From positions 1 to 64,000 of the forward strand of contig NZ_JAWDIY010000001.1 of assembly GCF_032380655.1 (NCBI RefSeq): 64,000 nt of DNA, in the 5' to 3' direction. The DNA comes from Diplocloster hominis (GTDB lineage Bacteria > Bacillota > Clostridia > Lachnospirales > Lachnospiraceae). The notes under the pieces are model-generated. The model had not been told where the DNA came from, ran no database searches, and saw nothing but the letters and a program-made list of their open reading frames with translations. Both the position numbers and the translations under genes were made by a program. Shown piece after piece: positions 1 to 8,538 of this stretch. Position 1 is the first letter of the stretch. Every line of letters starts with the position of its first letter.

Positions 1-33
1 AAGACGGATTTTGAGAAGAAGTGGATAATTCAT
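1..33 (-). CDS. Start of an unidentified protein (partial)
   Basis: Only the first 11 codons lie in the window, reading leftward as MNYPLLLKIRL. The start is supported by an AGGAGGC ribosome site at 41-47 with normal spacing. Too little is visible to name it. It lies downstream of the truncated ligase fragment on the same strand, with a hairpin terminator between them. Confidence 0.35.
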   Translation of the reverse strand, partial: MNYPLLLKIRL

Positions 34-112
34 AAGCATAGCCTCCTAAAAATATATTTTTCTAAGAGGCTTCGCCGCACATTTTTGGATATATGTCAAG
101 TGTTTTTGCAAA

Positions 113-149
113 AAAGCAGAGAATATTTTTATACATTCTCTGCTTTTTC
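113..149. terminator. Bidirectional hairpin terminator
   Basis: The arms AAAAGCAGAGAAT and ATTCTCTGC-TTTTT flank a short AT loop, giving a T-tract on either strand. On the minus strand it directly follows the stop codon of the truncated ligase fragment. Confidence 0.65.
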
Positions 150-150
150 C

Positions 151-288
151 TTAACTAAATGACATTGCCGGGATAACCTCATATTTTTCACGATTCAAAT
201 GTGTGATCACCGCATGGGCGGATTCCAGGGACACCTCGTACTCGTTTGAATTCCCTCCAAATAATACCGCAATCCTTTTCAGTTCCAT
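151..288 (-). pseudogene. Truncated D-alanine--D-alanine (or D-Ser) ligase, N-terminal fragment
   Basis: This 45-codon ORF begins MELKRIAVLFGGNSNEYEVS, followed by LESAHAVITHLNREKYEVIP, and then stops after MSFS. The LFGGNSxEYEVSLxSA pattern is the nucleotide-binding N-terminus of the Ddl/VanG ligase family, whose members are about 340-370 residues long. The start has a good ribosome site (GGAGGG, 7 nt spacing). Homology breaks right after the VIP segment and a terminator follows. The rest of the gene therefore seems deleted and no active enzyme is expected. It could still be translated as a short peptide. The family assignment is from motif recognition only. Confidence 0.6.
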
Positions 289-352
289 TTTTAGACCCTC
301 CTCTGATCTGATTGGTCTTCTGATCCACTTTATTTCAAATAATCTGTCTGTT

Positions 353-452
353 ATTGCTATGAGACGTAAGTGCCTGTATTATAGGCACTTACGTGCGATG
401 CATGAAAAATAGTCAGCGAGATTTTTTCGAGCGCTACTATTTTTTCATTTCG
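353..452 (-). repeat. Dispersed intergenic repeat, family 1 (copy A, inverted)
   Basis: Read on the minus strand, this copy contains AGTAGCGCTCGAAAAAATC, then CTGACTATTTTTCATGCATC, then a GTGCC...GGCAC hairpin and CTCATAGC. The same order occurs near 14.7-14.9 kb on the plus strand with only a few differences. The rest of 453-975 is AT-rich and I see no gene in it. Confidence 0.7.
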
Positions 453-1052
453 TTTTTAGCAGTGGATACGCGACTCGTTTTAAGATGTTTTCATAGTATC
501 AGAGTTTTGAGGAAAGTCCTTTAAGTTTGATTTATAAGTTTATTAAGATATTCTTATTTTCCGCTTAACATTGCAGGTACATGCTGTTTTTTGACAGATT
601 CCGGGGCTGATTGACCGGCCGGTTTTTTAGAGGGGAATTTTGATCATTCATTATCCGAAATTTTCTCTTCTCAATTGCCAGATAATGTGTTATCATATAT
701 TCGTGTCTGAAGGAATCTGACTTTTCAGACTACGATTCAGACCCAAAAAGAAATGGATTTGCGCAAGAGCGTAATTATTATCCCAAATTTTTTAATTCAT
801 TTTCTTCTGTTTTTTTGTAATTCAGTAAATTTCTGATTGAAACCCATTGGCAGGTCTTGATGCATATTCTGTCCATTCCCCTGTAAAAAGCAAGTATACT
901 TATTCAAATTATATCCCTTGTTGTTTTCTGTACAGGAATACCATAATTCCAAATATTTCTTAAATTAATCCCAAATTGACAATAATATATTTAACCAGGC
1001 AGCCGGGGACGTGCTCTCCACCTATTCCGGATTACATAAGGGGGTGGTGACT

Positions 1053-1136
1053 ATGAGTACTTATGAAGAATTCATGATCATATTGACCGCAGTGTCGCTG
1101 TTCATGACGATTCTTAATTTTACGCATAAAAAATAG
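1053..1136 (+). CDS. Holin-like type I toxin peptide, copy 1
   Basis: A 27-residue peptide, MSTYEEFMIILTAVSLFMTI then LNFTHKK. It has a short acidic head, one membrane segment of about 16 residues and a basic tail, the layout of the small 'putative holin-like toxin' (TxpA/BsrG-like) family, which damages the membrane when not repressed. A GGGGGTGG ribosome site precedes the ATG. A terminator hairpin overlaps the stop codon, and a convergent consensus promoter lies just beyond it, as expected for a type I module. The ORF is too short for standard gene callers. The second copy sits 347 bp downstream. Confidence 0.7.
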   Translation: MSTYEEFMIILTAVSLFMTILNFTHKK

Positions 1137-1171
1137 CCGTCCTAGCCCTAGCAAGCTGACGACTATTTTTT
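1128..1171. terminator. Terminator shared by toxin 1 mRNA and its antisense RNA
   Basis: The arms AAAAAATAGCCGTC and GACGACTATTTTTT give a U-tract on both strands. The left arm contains the toxin stop codon. An antisense transcript starting near 1225 would end here and would overlap the toxin 3' end. Confidence 0.65.
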
Positions 1172-1225
1172 CGTTTAGTTTTGACCGGGTCAGGTGAGGT
1201 GCACTCACCTTCCGGCTGTCTTGTT
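1130..1225 (-). ncRNA. Predicted antisense antitoxin RNA, copy 1
   Basis: This predicted transcript of about 95 nt runs leftward from the consensus promoter at 1232-1260 to the bidirectional terminator at 1128-1171. It is complementary to the 3' end of the toxin mRNA, which is how RatA/TxpA-type antitoxins act. It is inferred from promoter and terminator placement; no transcript data were available. Confidence 0.55.
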
Positions 1226-1231
1226 AAGTAT

Positions 1232-1260
1232 ATTATATTGATTCATTTTATAAATGTCAA
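1232..1260 (-). promoter_or_regulatory. Consensus sigma-A promoter for antisense RNA 1
   Basis: On the minus strand, TTGACA (1255-1260) and TATAAT (1232-1237) are both perfect and separated by exactly 17 bp. The only thing downstream is the 3' end of the toxin gene. Confidence 0.75.
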
Positions 1261-1399
1261 TCATTTAATTGCCATACATGAAACGCGCACAGTAAACGAC
1301 CAATTCTAATAAAGATTCCATATAAGCAATAATATATTTAACCAGGCAGCCGGGGACGTGCTCCCACCTATTCCGGATTACAGAAGGAGGGTGGTGCCT

Positions 1400-1483
1400 A
1401 TGAGTACATATGAGGAATACATGATCATATTGACCGTGGTTTCGTTGATCGTGACGATTCTGAATTTTACGCATAAAAAATAG
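1400..1483 (+). CDS. Holin-like type I toxin peptide, copy 2
   Basis: A 27-residue peptide, MSTYEEYMIILTVVSLIVTI then LNFTHKK, differing from copy 1 at four positions, all within or beside the membrane segment. A strong AAGGAGGG ribosome site precedes the ATG. The leader, ORF, terminator and antisense promoter are all duplicated from the first module, so this is a tandem duplication of a complete unit of about 350 bp. The role as a membrane-active toxin is known for the family and not shown here. Confidence 0.7.
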   Translation: MSTYEEYMIILTVVSLIVTILNFTHKK

Positions 1484-1519
1484 CCGTCCTAACCCTAGCA
1501 AGGTGACGACTATTTTTTT
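1475..1519. terminator. Terminator shared by toxin 2 mRNA and its antisense RNA
   Basis: It has the same hairpin as copy 1 (AAAAAATAGCCGTC / GACGACTATTTTTTT) and overlaps the stop codon of the second toxin. Confidence 0.6.
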
Positions 1520-1577
1520 CGTTTAACCTACAGGGACAGGTGAGGTGCACTCACCTTCCGGCTGTCTTGTTAAGTAT

Positions 1578-1606
1578 ATTATATTGATTCATTTTATAAA
1601 TGTCAA
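1578..1606 (-). promoter_or_regulatory. Consensus sigma-A promoter for antisense RNA 2
   Basis: TTGACA (1601-1606) and TATAAT (1578-1583) on the minus strand are separated by 17 bp. It would drive an antisense RNA from about 1571 leftward to the terminator at 1475-1519. Confidence 0.75.
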
Positions 1607-1706
1607 TCATTATAATCTACTGTAATCTGTACAATCTATGCTGCAGTTCATGCTGCCCACATATTTCTTATCGCTGTGACGGAACACCTCTCCCAGTCCC
1701 CGGCGC

Positions 1707-3329
1707 TCACCGCATACCATCACCGTTCAGAAGCACCCGACCGGACCACTGCTTCTGAATCTGGTCGCGGACCACGGCCGGCTCCCCATTCACGAACACA
1801 TAAGAAAATCCTTCCCCCAGTACCTCCGGCCGATCATAGTCCGCATCCGTATCAATCCGGTCCAGATCGAACACCACCAGATCCGCATCCATTCCCTCCC
1901 TGATCAGCCCTTTGGAACTTAAATTGCACACCGCCGCCGGCACAGAAGTCATCTTCCTTACTGCCGTCTCCAGATCCAGTACTTTTTCCTCTTTCACATA
2001 CTTCTCAAGCACTCTCGGAAAGGTACCATACAGCCGGGGATGCACAAGTCCGCCGGTTGGATACACCGAGTCGGATATAATATTGCTGTAAGAATACCGC
2101 AGCACCTTCCTGACATCATCCTCCGATGCGATAAAATCCACCATTGAAATCGCACAATTTTCTTCCACCAGCATATCGTAAGCGCATGTATAAGGGTCCA
2201 TATCCTTCAGGCGAGCGATCTCAGCCACTGACTTCCCGGAAAATTCCCGGTTGTTCTCCCTGTTTAGCGTCGTCATCCGGATATTCTCCCACCCTACCAG
2301 ATTCACCAGATTCTCAAAATCCACGCCTGGCTTTTGCAATATATCCGTGAGCTTTTTCCTCATCTTCGGATCGGTCAGCCTCCTCATGATTCCCGGTACC
2401 CCGCCCTCCAGATATTCCGGGGGCAGAATCTGAATCAGCTGCGTGGAACCTGCCGTATAGGGATACACATCACAGCTGACGGCAAGTCCTGACTCCCTGG
2501 CCTCATCCATGATTTCTATGGCCTTAGCGATTCCATGTCCCCAGTTGCGCTGGCCCACACATTTCAGATGACTCACATGAAGCGGAACCTCCAGGAACCG
2601 GGCGATCTCCGCCACTTCCCTTAGGGAAGCATGTAAACTGTCGCCCTCGCCGCGGATATGCGTGAACAGCTGAACCCCGCTGCCCCTCATAGGCTCCAGT
2701 ACCTTCTTAAAATCTTCCGCTGTATAATTGTATTCCGGCGCATAGACGATTCCCAGCGATACTCCCAGCGCTCCATCCGCCAGAGCCGCTTCCAGATACC
2801 GGTGCACCTGTCTGAGCTCTCCCGCCGTCAGATTCCCGCAGCGGTAACCGGCGCTGGCCGCCCGGATCGTCCCGTTTCCGATCAGCATACCCACGTTAAG
2901 CGGCAGTTTCTGTTCCTTCACCGCGTCTATGTATGCCCGATACGAGTGAAGCGAAACACCCGACGGCATATTTCCCACGATCGGGGCCAGGAAGCCTAAG
3001 ATCTCCTGGCGCCGCTCCTTCGGACAGGGAACCGCGCTCAGCCCGCAGTTGCCGTTCACGATCGTCGTCAGTCCCTGACGAAGCTCCAGCTCACCAAACC
3101 CATCCCGGAAGACAGCCGCATCCGCGTGTCTGTGAATATCGATGAACCCCGGCGTCACATATTTTCCCTTAACATCGATAACCCGTTCTGCACGGATCTC
3201 CTTTAAAGAATCCCCGTTTCCCGGGATCACGGCAGTAATCTTTCCGTTCAGAATCCCGACGCTTCCCGGAAAGGCCCGCTGCCCGCTGCCATCGACGATA
3301 ACCCCATTCTTAATCAACAAGTCGAACAT
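1707..3329 (-). CDS. N-acyl-D-amino-acid deacylase family amidohydrolase
   Basis: This 540-residue protein starts with the amidohydrolase beta-sandwich strand (DLLIKNGVIVDGSG) and then the metal-binding segment VTPGFIDIHRHADAAVF. It ends with the second part of the sandwich (GMDADLVVFDLDRI). NGNCGLSAVP is typical of D-aminoacylase / N-acyl-D-glutamate deacylase relatives, which hydrolyse N-acyl-D-amino acids in the cytoplasm with zinc. The usual HxH/HxD metal site appears here as HRHAD. The start has a GGAGG site 5-6 nt upstream. It lies 61 bp downstream of the gene at 3391-4662 on the same strand, so the two may be co-transcribed. The exact substrate cannot be told; a dihydroorotase-like activity is less likely. 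Confidence 0.8.
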   Translation of the reverse strand: MFDLLIKNGVIVDGSGQRAFPGSVGILNGKITAVIPGNGDSLKEIRAERVIDVKGKYVTPGFIDIHRHADAAVFRDGFGELELRQGLTTIVNGNCGLSAVPCPKERRQEILGFLAPIVGNMPSGVSLHSYRAYIDAVKEQKLPLNVGMLIGNGTIRAASAGYRCGNLTAGELRQVHRYLEAALADGALGVSLGIVYAPEYNYTAEDFKKVLEPMRGSGVQLFTHIRGEGDSLHASLREVAEIARFLEVPLHVSHLKCVGQRNWGHGIAKAIEIMDEARESGLAVSCDVYPYTAGSTQLIQILPPEYLEGGVPGIMRRLTDPKMRKKLTDILQKPGVDFENLVNLVGWENIRMTTLNRENNREFSGKSVAEIARLKDMDPYTCAYDMLVEENCAISMVDFIASEDDVRKVLRYSYSNIISDSVYPTGGLVHPRLYGTFPRVLEKYVKEEKVLDLETAVRKMTSVPAAVCNLSSKGLIREGMDADLVVFDLDRIDTDADYDRPEVLGEGFSYVFVNGEPAVVRDQIQKQWSGRVLLNGDGMR

Positions 3330-3390
3330 CTCACACCTCCATCCACCGGATCAGCCCTGTGTATTCTGCTTTTTCCGGTAAATATAATTG

Positions 3391-4662
3391 CTAAATGACC
3401 GTATACCCTCCGCGGACTTCTTCAAGTGAATGTCCTTTCAGCCCATATTGGGGGACTTTTTTCCTCAAATCGGTTACAAGCCTTTTGATAATCTCCCGTT
3501 CGTCATCCTCCTCGATCCCGGCCATAACTTCCACCATTTCCATGATTTCATGAATACTGCCTCCCGCCATTGCTAAATTCACACAATGATAGGTAAGCGA
3601 CTCCGCCAGCTCCTCAGGCATTTCCAGATTTGTATAAAAGCTCTCCTCCATCTCCTGATAGTAATCCTGCTCCGGTAAATACTCATCCCAATACATATTC
3701 TGGATATCCTCCAGTGTAAAATTCCGATAATCCAGATTCGGGTATTTTGCCCTCTGCGCCAGTATATCCCCGCACTTCTCTTCCGGAATGAACGAGACAA
3801 AGAACTGATCGTTTTTTTCAAACATATACAGCTCTTCCCACAGGATAAAACGGTCCTTGATGAAATTAGCCCATTGGTCCACCGGCATCGTCTCTTTGGC
3901 AGCTCTGAATATGGCCAATAAATGCTCGATTTCCACCATCCCGTACATAGCGCAGGCTCCCCAAATGATTTCTTCCCAGTTATTTAACTTTACGATCAGT
4001 TTCTGATTGGCAGCTGCGTGGAAGGTCTCATGGAAAGCCTCCCGGACATGAACCGGTACCATCACACTTATACTTTGGGTCGCCACATCATAAGAAAGAT
4101 CTATCAGACCGCTTAAAACCAGCCTTTCCAGTTCCAGCTCCTTCCCGAACGCCTCTATCCCATTACCCGTCTCAAGGTCCATAATTTCTTCAAACAAATG
4201 CACGGTCTCCTCATTGTACAGGCCAATCCATGTCATAGGTGTCTGCGTAAGCTTCTGTATAACACTGGCCGCCATCCGTGTTTTGTTCCAGCCGGATTTC
4301 GTCTCCGCATCCAACAGGCGGCAAAGCTTCATCATGCTGTTTTTGTTATAATCCGTCAGAACCTGTTCCCATGTTCTGGTGGTGTGGCCTTTGACCATAA
4401 AAAACTCCGGCAGTTCCGACATCATCTGTTCCATAATTTCCGTTTCCGAATACTCCCCCTCATCTGGTGTCCACTCCTCAGATTCTATCATCTTCAGAAA
4501 CGATTCTTTGATATTTTCGCTGCCGCTGTGCAGAAGAAAGACTTTCTCTTCCATTGACATGTTTTTTTTAAGATCGTGTTTTTCGGCTTCTCTGTTTAAT
4601 TTTTTCGTAGCGTCCAGCATTTCCTGGTATGTCTTATCCTGGTCTTTGTCACCTTTCTTCAT
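3391..4662 (-). CDS. Unrecognised acidic cytoplasmic protein with a possible Rho-N-like segment
   Basis: A 423-residue, strongly acidic, soluble protein without signal peptide or membrane segment. It has a good ribosome site (GGAGG, 7 nt before ATG). The segment MKLCRLLDAETKSGWNKTRM followed by a short helix (about residues 112-140) resembles the helix-extended-helix of Rho N-terminal/SAP-like domains, but the match is weak. The rest is helical and rich in Glu and Met with no catalytic motif I recognise. It is upstream of the deacylase gene on the same strand. Function unknown. Confidence 0.6.
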   Translation of the reverse strand: MKKGDKDQDKTYQEMLDATKKLNREAEKHDLKKNMSMEEKVFLLHSGSENIKESFLKMIESEEWTPDEGEYSETEIMEQMMSELPEFFMVKGHTTRTWEQVLTDYNKNSMMKLCRLLDAETKSGWNKTRMAASVIQKLTQTPMTWIGLYNEETVHLFEEIMDLETGNGIEAFGKELELERLVLSGLIDLSYDVATQSISVMVPVHVREAFHETFHAAANQKLIVKLNNWEEIIWGACAMYGMVEIEHLLAIFRAAKETMPVDQWANFIKDRFILWEELYMFEKNDQFFVSFIPEEKCGDILAQRAKYPNLDYRNFTLEDIQNMYWDEYLPEQDYYQEMEESFYTNLEMPEELAESLTYHCVNLAMAGGSIHEIMEMVEVMAGIEEDDEREIIKRLVTDLRKKVPQYGLKGHSLEEVRGGYTVI

Positions 4663-4913
4663 CCAAATTCCTCCATCATTCGTGTTACGCTATATCATCA
4701 CTTGTTTATTCCCATACTTTACCATGATAATAGCATAAATCAACATACAAGTGTATCCCTATTACAGAGTATTTCTGCCGATTCTTTCTCCGGCTGGCTC
4801 CATCTGTTCTTAATCCGGTATGCCGGTACATTCAAATGGACGCTGGAATGGTACACGAAAATACTGCGAATGACATTCAGATAGCCGTATCCCCATATGA
4901 CTATGTTAACGCT

Positions 4914-4936
4914 AAAAGGGACCTTCGGCCCCTTTT
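4914..4936 (-). terminator. Possible weak terminator after the LacI/SBP fusion gene
   Basis: A small hairpin AAAAGGG...CCCCTTTT sits in the 354-bp spacer 4663-5016, downstream of the fusion gene. No gene is supported elsewhere in that spacer. Confidence 0.3.
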
Positions 4937-5016
4937 CCATCCATATTTTAACCCTTATTCTGATTGGTTCATCTGGTATAACGATCTTTGATTGAGACGT
5001 TACTTTTTCTTGTTCC

Positions 5017-7296
5017 TTATAATATTTTCCTTAATTTCCCCTGCAGCACGACAAATACGTCCTCCAGCTGTTCCAGATTTGCCGTATGCCCTTCCATCGC
5101 CTCCTGAACCAACGGCATCATACCCTGGTAAAGGATATGTACAAATTCATCTTCATTAATCACTTTCCCCTTCGCCGTCGTCTGCGGCAGCCGCTCCAGT
5201 GATTTTTCAAATTCTGTCATCGCTCTCGGAAGCCAGGGGTAAAGGGACACCATATCATAATTCCGATAAACGGAAATATTCGGAGACTGCCCTCCCAGGA
5301 TCGTATGCGGAATCGCAATATCGGAGCCGGAGGCCCACCGGATGAACTTAAACGCCGCCTCCGCTTTCCGGCTGTTCTTAGAGATTCCAAGGCTCCAGCC
5401 GGACAGTACCGAATTTCCCGGAATCCGGGTGTATCCGAAATTATCCACCACCTTAGACTGCAGCCGGTCCACCAGCCCTGTGGCATAGTTATAAAAGGTA
5501 TAAAACATGGCTGTGTTTCCATTTATAAAGTCCACTGCCGCATCTGCCGGTTTTTTTGACAGCAGCCCATCGCTGGTATACTGGATCGATTCCAGCAGGC
5601 TTCGGACGGCTTTGCGGTTCTGCAGTGTATTTAACTGCAGAGCCTGCTGCCGGTTGAACAGGCTTCCGCCGTAATCCCAGATCCGCGGCATCAGATCGCA
5701 CAGGAACAGATCCGGGTTCGAGACCGCCATGGAGTGGCCGAATTCCACCGGTGAATCCGGGTTGTATTTTCTGGTAAAATATTTGGCCAGCGCATTGAAC
5801 TGGAACCAGTTCTTCGGCACTTTCAGCGGTATCATATATTTTCGTTCCAGATCATCCGCGATCTCTTCATTGGAAAAGATGTCCTTCCGGTAAAACAGCA
5901 GCTGGGTACAGGCCATATAGGGCAGCGCATAGTGTCTCCCATTGTATACACTGTAATGGCCGGCCGCGTTGGGCAGATAATTGCTGGTGTTCAGCGGATA
6001 GGCTTCCATCAGTTCGTCCAGGCACAGCAGATATCCTTTATCCGCATAGTAGGCCAGCCAGGGAACATCAAATAAGATGACATCGATCTGAGAGCTGCCG
6101 CTTTCACAGTAGTTGCAGATATATTCGAAGGAATCCTTCGGCAGCACCCGCTTGATTTTTACCTTTATATTTTCTTTCGCATAGAAATCAATCAGCAGAC
6201 GGGACAGCCCGCTGACTGAGGTTTCATCATCCAGCAGCAGTACACAGATTTCTTCTGCTGCCTGGGTCGGCCTCTGGGTTTTCATTTCCAATGATGGTTC
6301 CAGCTGCGCGATGTTGTAATCATCCTGGAATACCACCTGCTGCTTTTCGAAAACAATGGGGGAACGGATATTGCAAAGCAGCAGCTTCCCGGCCTCCTCC
6401 CCGATCTGATAAGCGCCCCGGGAAGTCTTTACGATGGCATTGTCATGATGGAACACATCGTCCATGGAATCGCCGGTGGATATGATCTGAACCTGCTCTT
6501 CCTCATCCAGATGATAGATCTTCAGCGCATACTTTAAGCCTTCCGCCAGCCTATAGGAGGTGGTCAGGATCACCTGCGGTATCCGTTCCCCCCGTTCCAG
6601 CAGCTGTATCCCTGCCCGGAATCCGCATTCACGGATCGCGGTGGTAAATATAATATTCCAAGCCTCCGCTTCCTTTCCCGCCTGTTCGAATGCGGCCTCA
6701 TAACCGATACGGGCCATAATATTTTCCCGGTAGCTGTCGGGGCCGCAGACTAAAGCGATGCGGGTATAATTCTTCGCCAGCAGCTCGCCTGTGATTCGCC
6801 GGAATAGTTCCTTATTATCTACAGTTACAAAATTACAGTCAAAATTCTCCGGCCTTCGGTCGATCAGTACATATGGGATTCCTGACTTTTCCAGTTTTTC
6901 GAATATCTCTCTGTTCTGAGGCTGGCAGGTATACAGGATCATCCCCGCCACGTTGCGCCCGATCAGGTTTAGGATCGCTTTGGTCTCCATCCTTGGGTCG
7001 GAGTCCGTAAGTTCCAATACAAAGGTCTGGTCATACTGGGACAGATATCCTTTGATACTGCTGAGCAGCCGCTCCAGATAAGGCTCTGAAATGGTTGGGA
7101 ACACAATACCGATATCCTGGTTCCGCTTCATTTTCAACTCTCTTCCCGAATTCTGAACCACATAGTTCAGGTCATCGATGGCCTGCTGGATCGTCCGCGC
7201 GGTCTTCGCGCTGATGTTCTTCTTATTATTAAGATAATTTGATACGGAAGCAATCGAAACACCTGCCTGTTTCGCTACATCTTTAATGGTAATCAT
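5017..7296 (-). CDS. LacI-family regulator fused to an ABC solute-binding-protein domain
   Basis: This 759-residue protein has no signal peptide. Residues 1-50 are a LacI helix-turn-helix (TIKDVAKQAGVSIASVSNYL). Residues about 60-330 are a periplasmic-binding-protein-like sugar domain (DIGIVFPTISEPYLERLLSS, later ILTTSYRLAEGL). From about residue 345 to the end there is a second effector domain resembling a family 1 extracellular solute-binding protein, with features such as NGRHYALPYMACTQLLFYRKD, AMFYTFYNYATG and AFKFIRWASG. LacI regulators are normally about 330-350 residues, so the protein is double length. It is divergent from the hydrolase/ribose-type ABC operon at 7.6 kb and probably regulates it. 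The C-terminal half may act as a cytoplasmic sensor. Confidence 0.85.
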   Translation of the reverse strand: MITIKDVAKQAGVSIASVSNYLNNKKNISAKTARTIQQAIDDLNYVVQNSGRELKMKRNQDIGIVFPTISEPYLERLLSSIKGYLSQYDQTFVLELTDSDPRMETKAILNLIGRNVAGMILYTCQPQNREIFEKLEKSGIPYVLIDRRPENFDCNFVTVDNKELFRRITGELLAKNYTRIALVCGPDSYRENIMARIGYEAAFEQAGKEAEAWNIIFTTAIRECGFRAGIQLLERGERIPQVILTTSYRLAEGLKYALKIYHLDEEEQVQIISTGDSMDDVFHHDNAIVKTSRGAYQIGEEAGKLLLCNIRSPIVFEKQQVVFQDDYNIAQLEPSLEMKTQRPTQAAEEICVLLLDDETSVSGLSRLLIDFYAKENIKVKIKRVLPKDSFEYICNYCESGSSQIDVILFDVPWLAYYADKGYLLCLDELMEAYPLNTSNYLPNAAGHYSVYNGRHYALPYMACTQLLFYRKDIFSNEEIADDLERKYMIPLKVPKNWFQFNALAKYFTRKYNPDSPVEFGHSMAVSNPDLFLCDLMPRIWDYGGSLFNRQQALQLNTLQNRKAVRSLLESIQYTSDGLLSKKPADAAVDFINGNTAMFYTFYNYATGLVDRLQSKVVDNFGYTRIPGNSVLSGWSLGISKNSRKAEAAFKFIRWASGSDIAIPHTILGGQSPNISVYRNYDMVSLYPWLPRAMTEFEKSLERLPQTTAKGKVINEDEFVHILYQGMMPLVQEAMEGHTANLEQLEDVFVVLQGKLRKIL

Positions 7297-7465
7297 TGCT
7301 GCTTCCCCCTATTCTTTTATCATTTGGTAAATCTTCGGTAATTTGGGGCTTTCTTAAATATTGCCTTGTATTGAAAGGCATATAGGTATATCCGAAGAGT
7401 GTTTCCTGTTTTAGAGAATTTCTTTGAGTGATCTGTTTTGGAATACTTGTTTTGTGGATATGTTT

Positions 7466-7494
7466 ATTATATTTTACATACTTTACGATTGCAA
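7466..7494 (-). promoter_or_regulatory. Promoter of the LacI/SBP fusion gene
   Basis: On the minus strand, TTGCAA (7489-7494), a 17-bp spacer and a perfect TATAAT (7466-7471) lie about 170 bp upstream of the start codon. Confidence 0.6.
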
Positions 7495-7511
7495 GAAAAT
7501 TATTTTTCATT

Positions 7512-7519
7512 AAACGTTT
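7512..7519. promoter_or_regulatory. Possible LacI-family operator AAACGTTT
   Basis: A CG-centred perfect palindrome lies between the two divergent promoters. CG-centred palindromes are the usual operator type of LacI-family proteins, and the adjacent regulator is the obvious candidate ligand. Short and unproven. Confidence 0.4.
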
Positions 7520-7542
7520 TACTAAAATGAAATAAAATTCCG

Positions 7543-7571
7543 TTGAATGGCCGATTTTTGTATGCTAGAAT
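7543..7571 (+). promoter_or_regulatory. Promoter of the hydrolase/ABC operon
   Basis: TTGAAT (7543-7548), a 17-bp spacer and TAGAAT (7566-7571) lie about 50 bp before the start codon of the alpha/beta hydrolase. The AAACGTTT palindrome lies just upstream. Confidence 0.6.
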
Positions 7572-7621
7572 AAAGGCATCAAAACGACATAAATAATTTT
7601 AGTGAAAGGAGGAACCGGCAG

Positions 7622-8503
7622 ATGGAATATCAAAAACATTTTTTCAGCGGAGGAATCCCCCGAACGATTACGATCGCTCTTCCCTCCGATGATCTGACGG
7701 TAAGATATCCGGCGGTACTGTTATGCCACGGACATTCCCGTCATAAAAATGACGGGTTGGACGTATTATCCCAGGTTCTGACCGGTGCCGGTTTCGTCAC
7801 TGCCCGCTTTGACTTCAGAGGCTGCTGCGACGGTTACGACCAAAGGTACATATTGAACTGCGCCACCGACTGGCCCGAGGATCTTATCAATGCGATATCT
7901 TATATCGGCACGCTGCCATTTATCGATAAGAACCGGATCGGAGCCGCAGGCATCAGCATGGGTGCCGCTACCAGCGTATATGTCAGCGGTATGGACGACC
8001 GGCTGAAAAGCACAGTATCCATGGGCGGTATCGGCGATTGTCTGACCTGGATGCGGGGCGTATGGGACAAATCGGGCGGCCGTTTTGATGATTTTCTGGC
8101 CCGTCTGGACCGCGACCGCGAGCTGACCGCTGTGACCGGCCATTCCCAGGTGATCCATTCCCTGGACATGTACAACGGAACAGAGGAAGAGAAGCAGAAC
8201 CTGCTGATCGAAGGTTTCCTGAACAGCGATGTCAACACCTATGTGACTCTGGCTTCCCTGCGCAACATGCTGTATTACAGACCGCTGGAAAAATGCGCAA
8301 ATATCCGAAACCCTATTTTCTTTGCCCACGGAGGCGAGGATCTGGTCGTACCGATCGAACAGTCCCGCCTCATGTACGAAGCCGTGGCTTCCGGGAAGAA
8401 AAAATTCAAGGAATATCCTGGAGTCGAGCACAACATGCCGATGGACCCGAACCGGATGCTCGTCTTTGAAGATATTAAACAATGGTTTACAGAAACTCTT
8501 TAA
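7622..8503 (+). CDS. Alpha/beta hydrolase (dienelactone hydrolase / acyl-peptidase-like)
   Basis: A 293-residue cytoplasmic protein. The nucleophile elbow is GISMG with Ser112. The acid is probably the Asp in HGGEDLVVP and the base the His in GVEHNMP. FDFRGCCDG supplies oxyanion-hole context. A strong AAAGGAGG site precedes the ATG. It is the first gene of the operon with the sugar-type ABC transporter, which suggests it de-esterifies the imported compound. That role is inferred from position only. Confidence 0.8.
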   Translation: MEYQKHFFSGGIPRTITIALPSDDLTVRYPAVLLCHGHSRHKNDGLDVLSQVLTGAGFVTARFDFRGCCDGYDQRYILNCATDWPEDLINAISYIGTLPFIDKNRIGAAGISMGAATSVYVSGMDDRLKSTVSMGGIGDCLTWMRGVWDKSGGRFDDFLARLDRDRELTAVTGHSQVIHSLDMYNGTEEEKQNLLIEGFLNSDVNTYVTLASLRNMLYYRPLEKCANIRNPIFFAHGGEDLVVPIEQSRLMYEAVASGKKKFKEYPGVEHNMPMDPNRMLVFEDIKQWFTETL

Positions 8504-8538
8504 CAAAAATGTATTAGGAACAAGGGAGGAAATGCAAA

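Noticed and set aside
1265..1501. 78-codon minus-strand ORF across the second toxin module
   Set aside because: It is antisense to the toxin ORF and terminator and has no ribosome site.
4740..4940. 66-codon minus-strand ORF in the spacer
   Set aside because: No recognisable domain, and it overlaps a hairpin; I could not support it as a gene.
7766..8506. Long minus-strand ORF opposite the alpha/beta hydrolase
   Set aside because: It is the shadow of a clear hydrolase with catalytic motifs in the plus frame.
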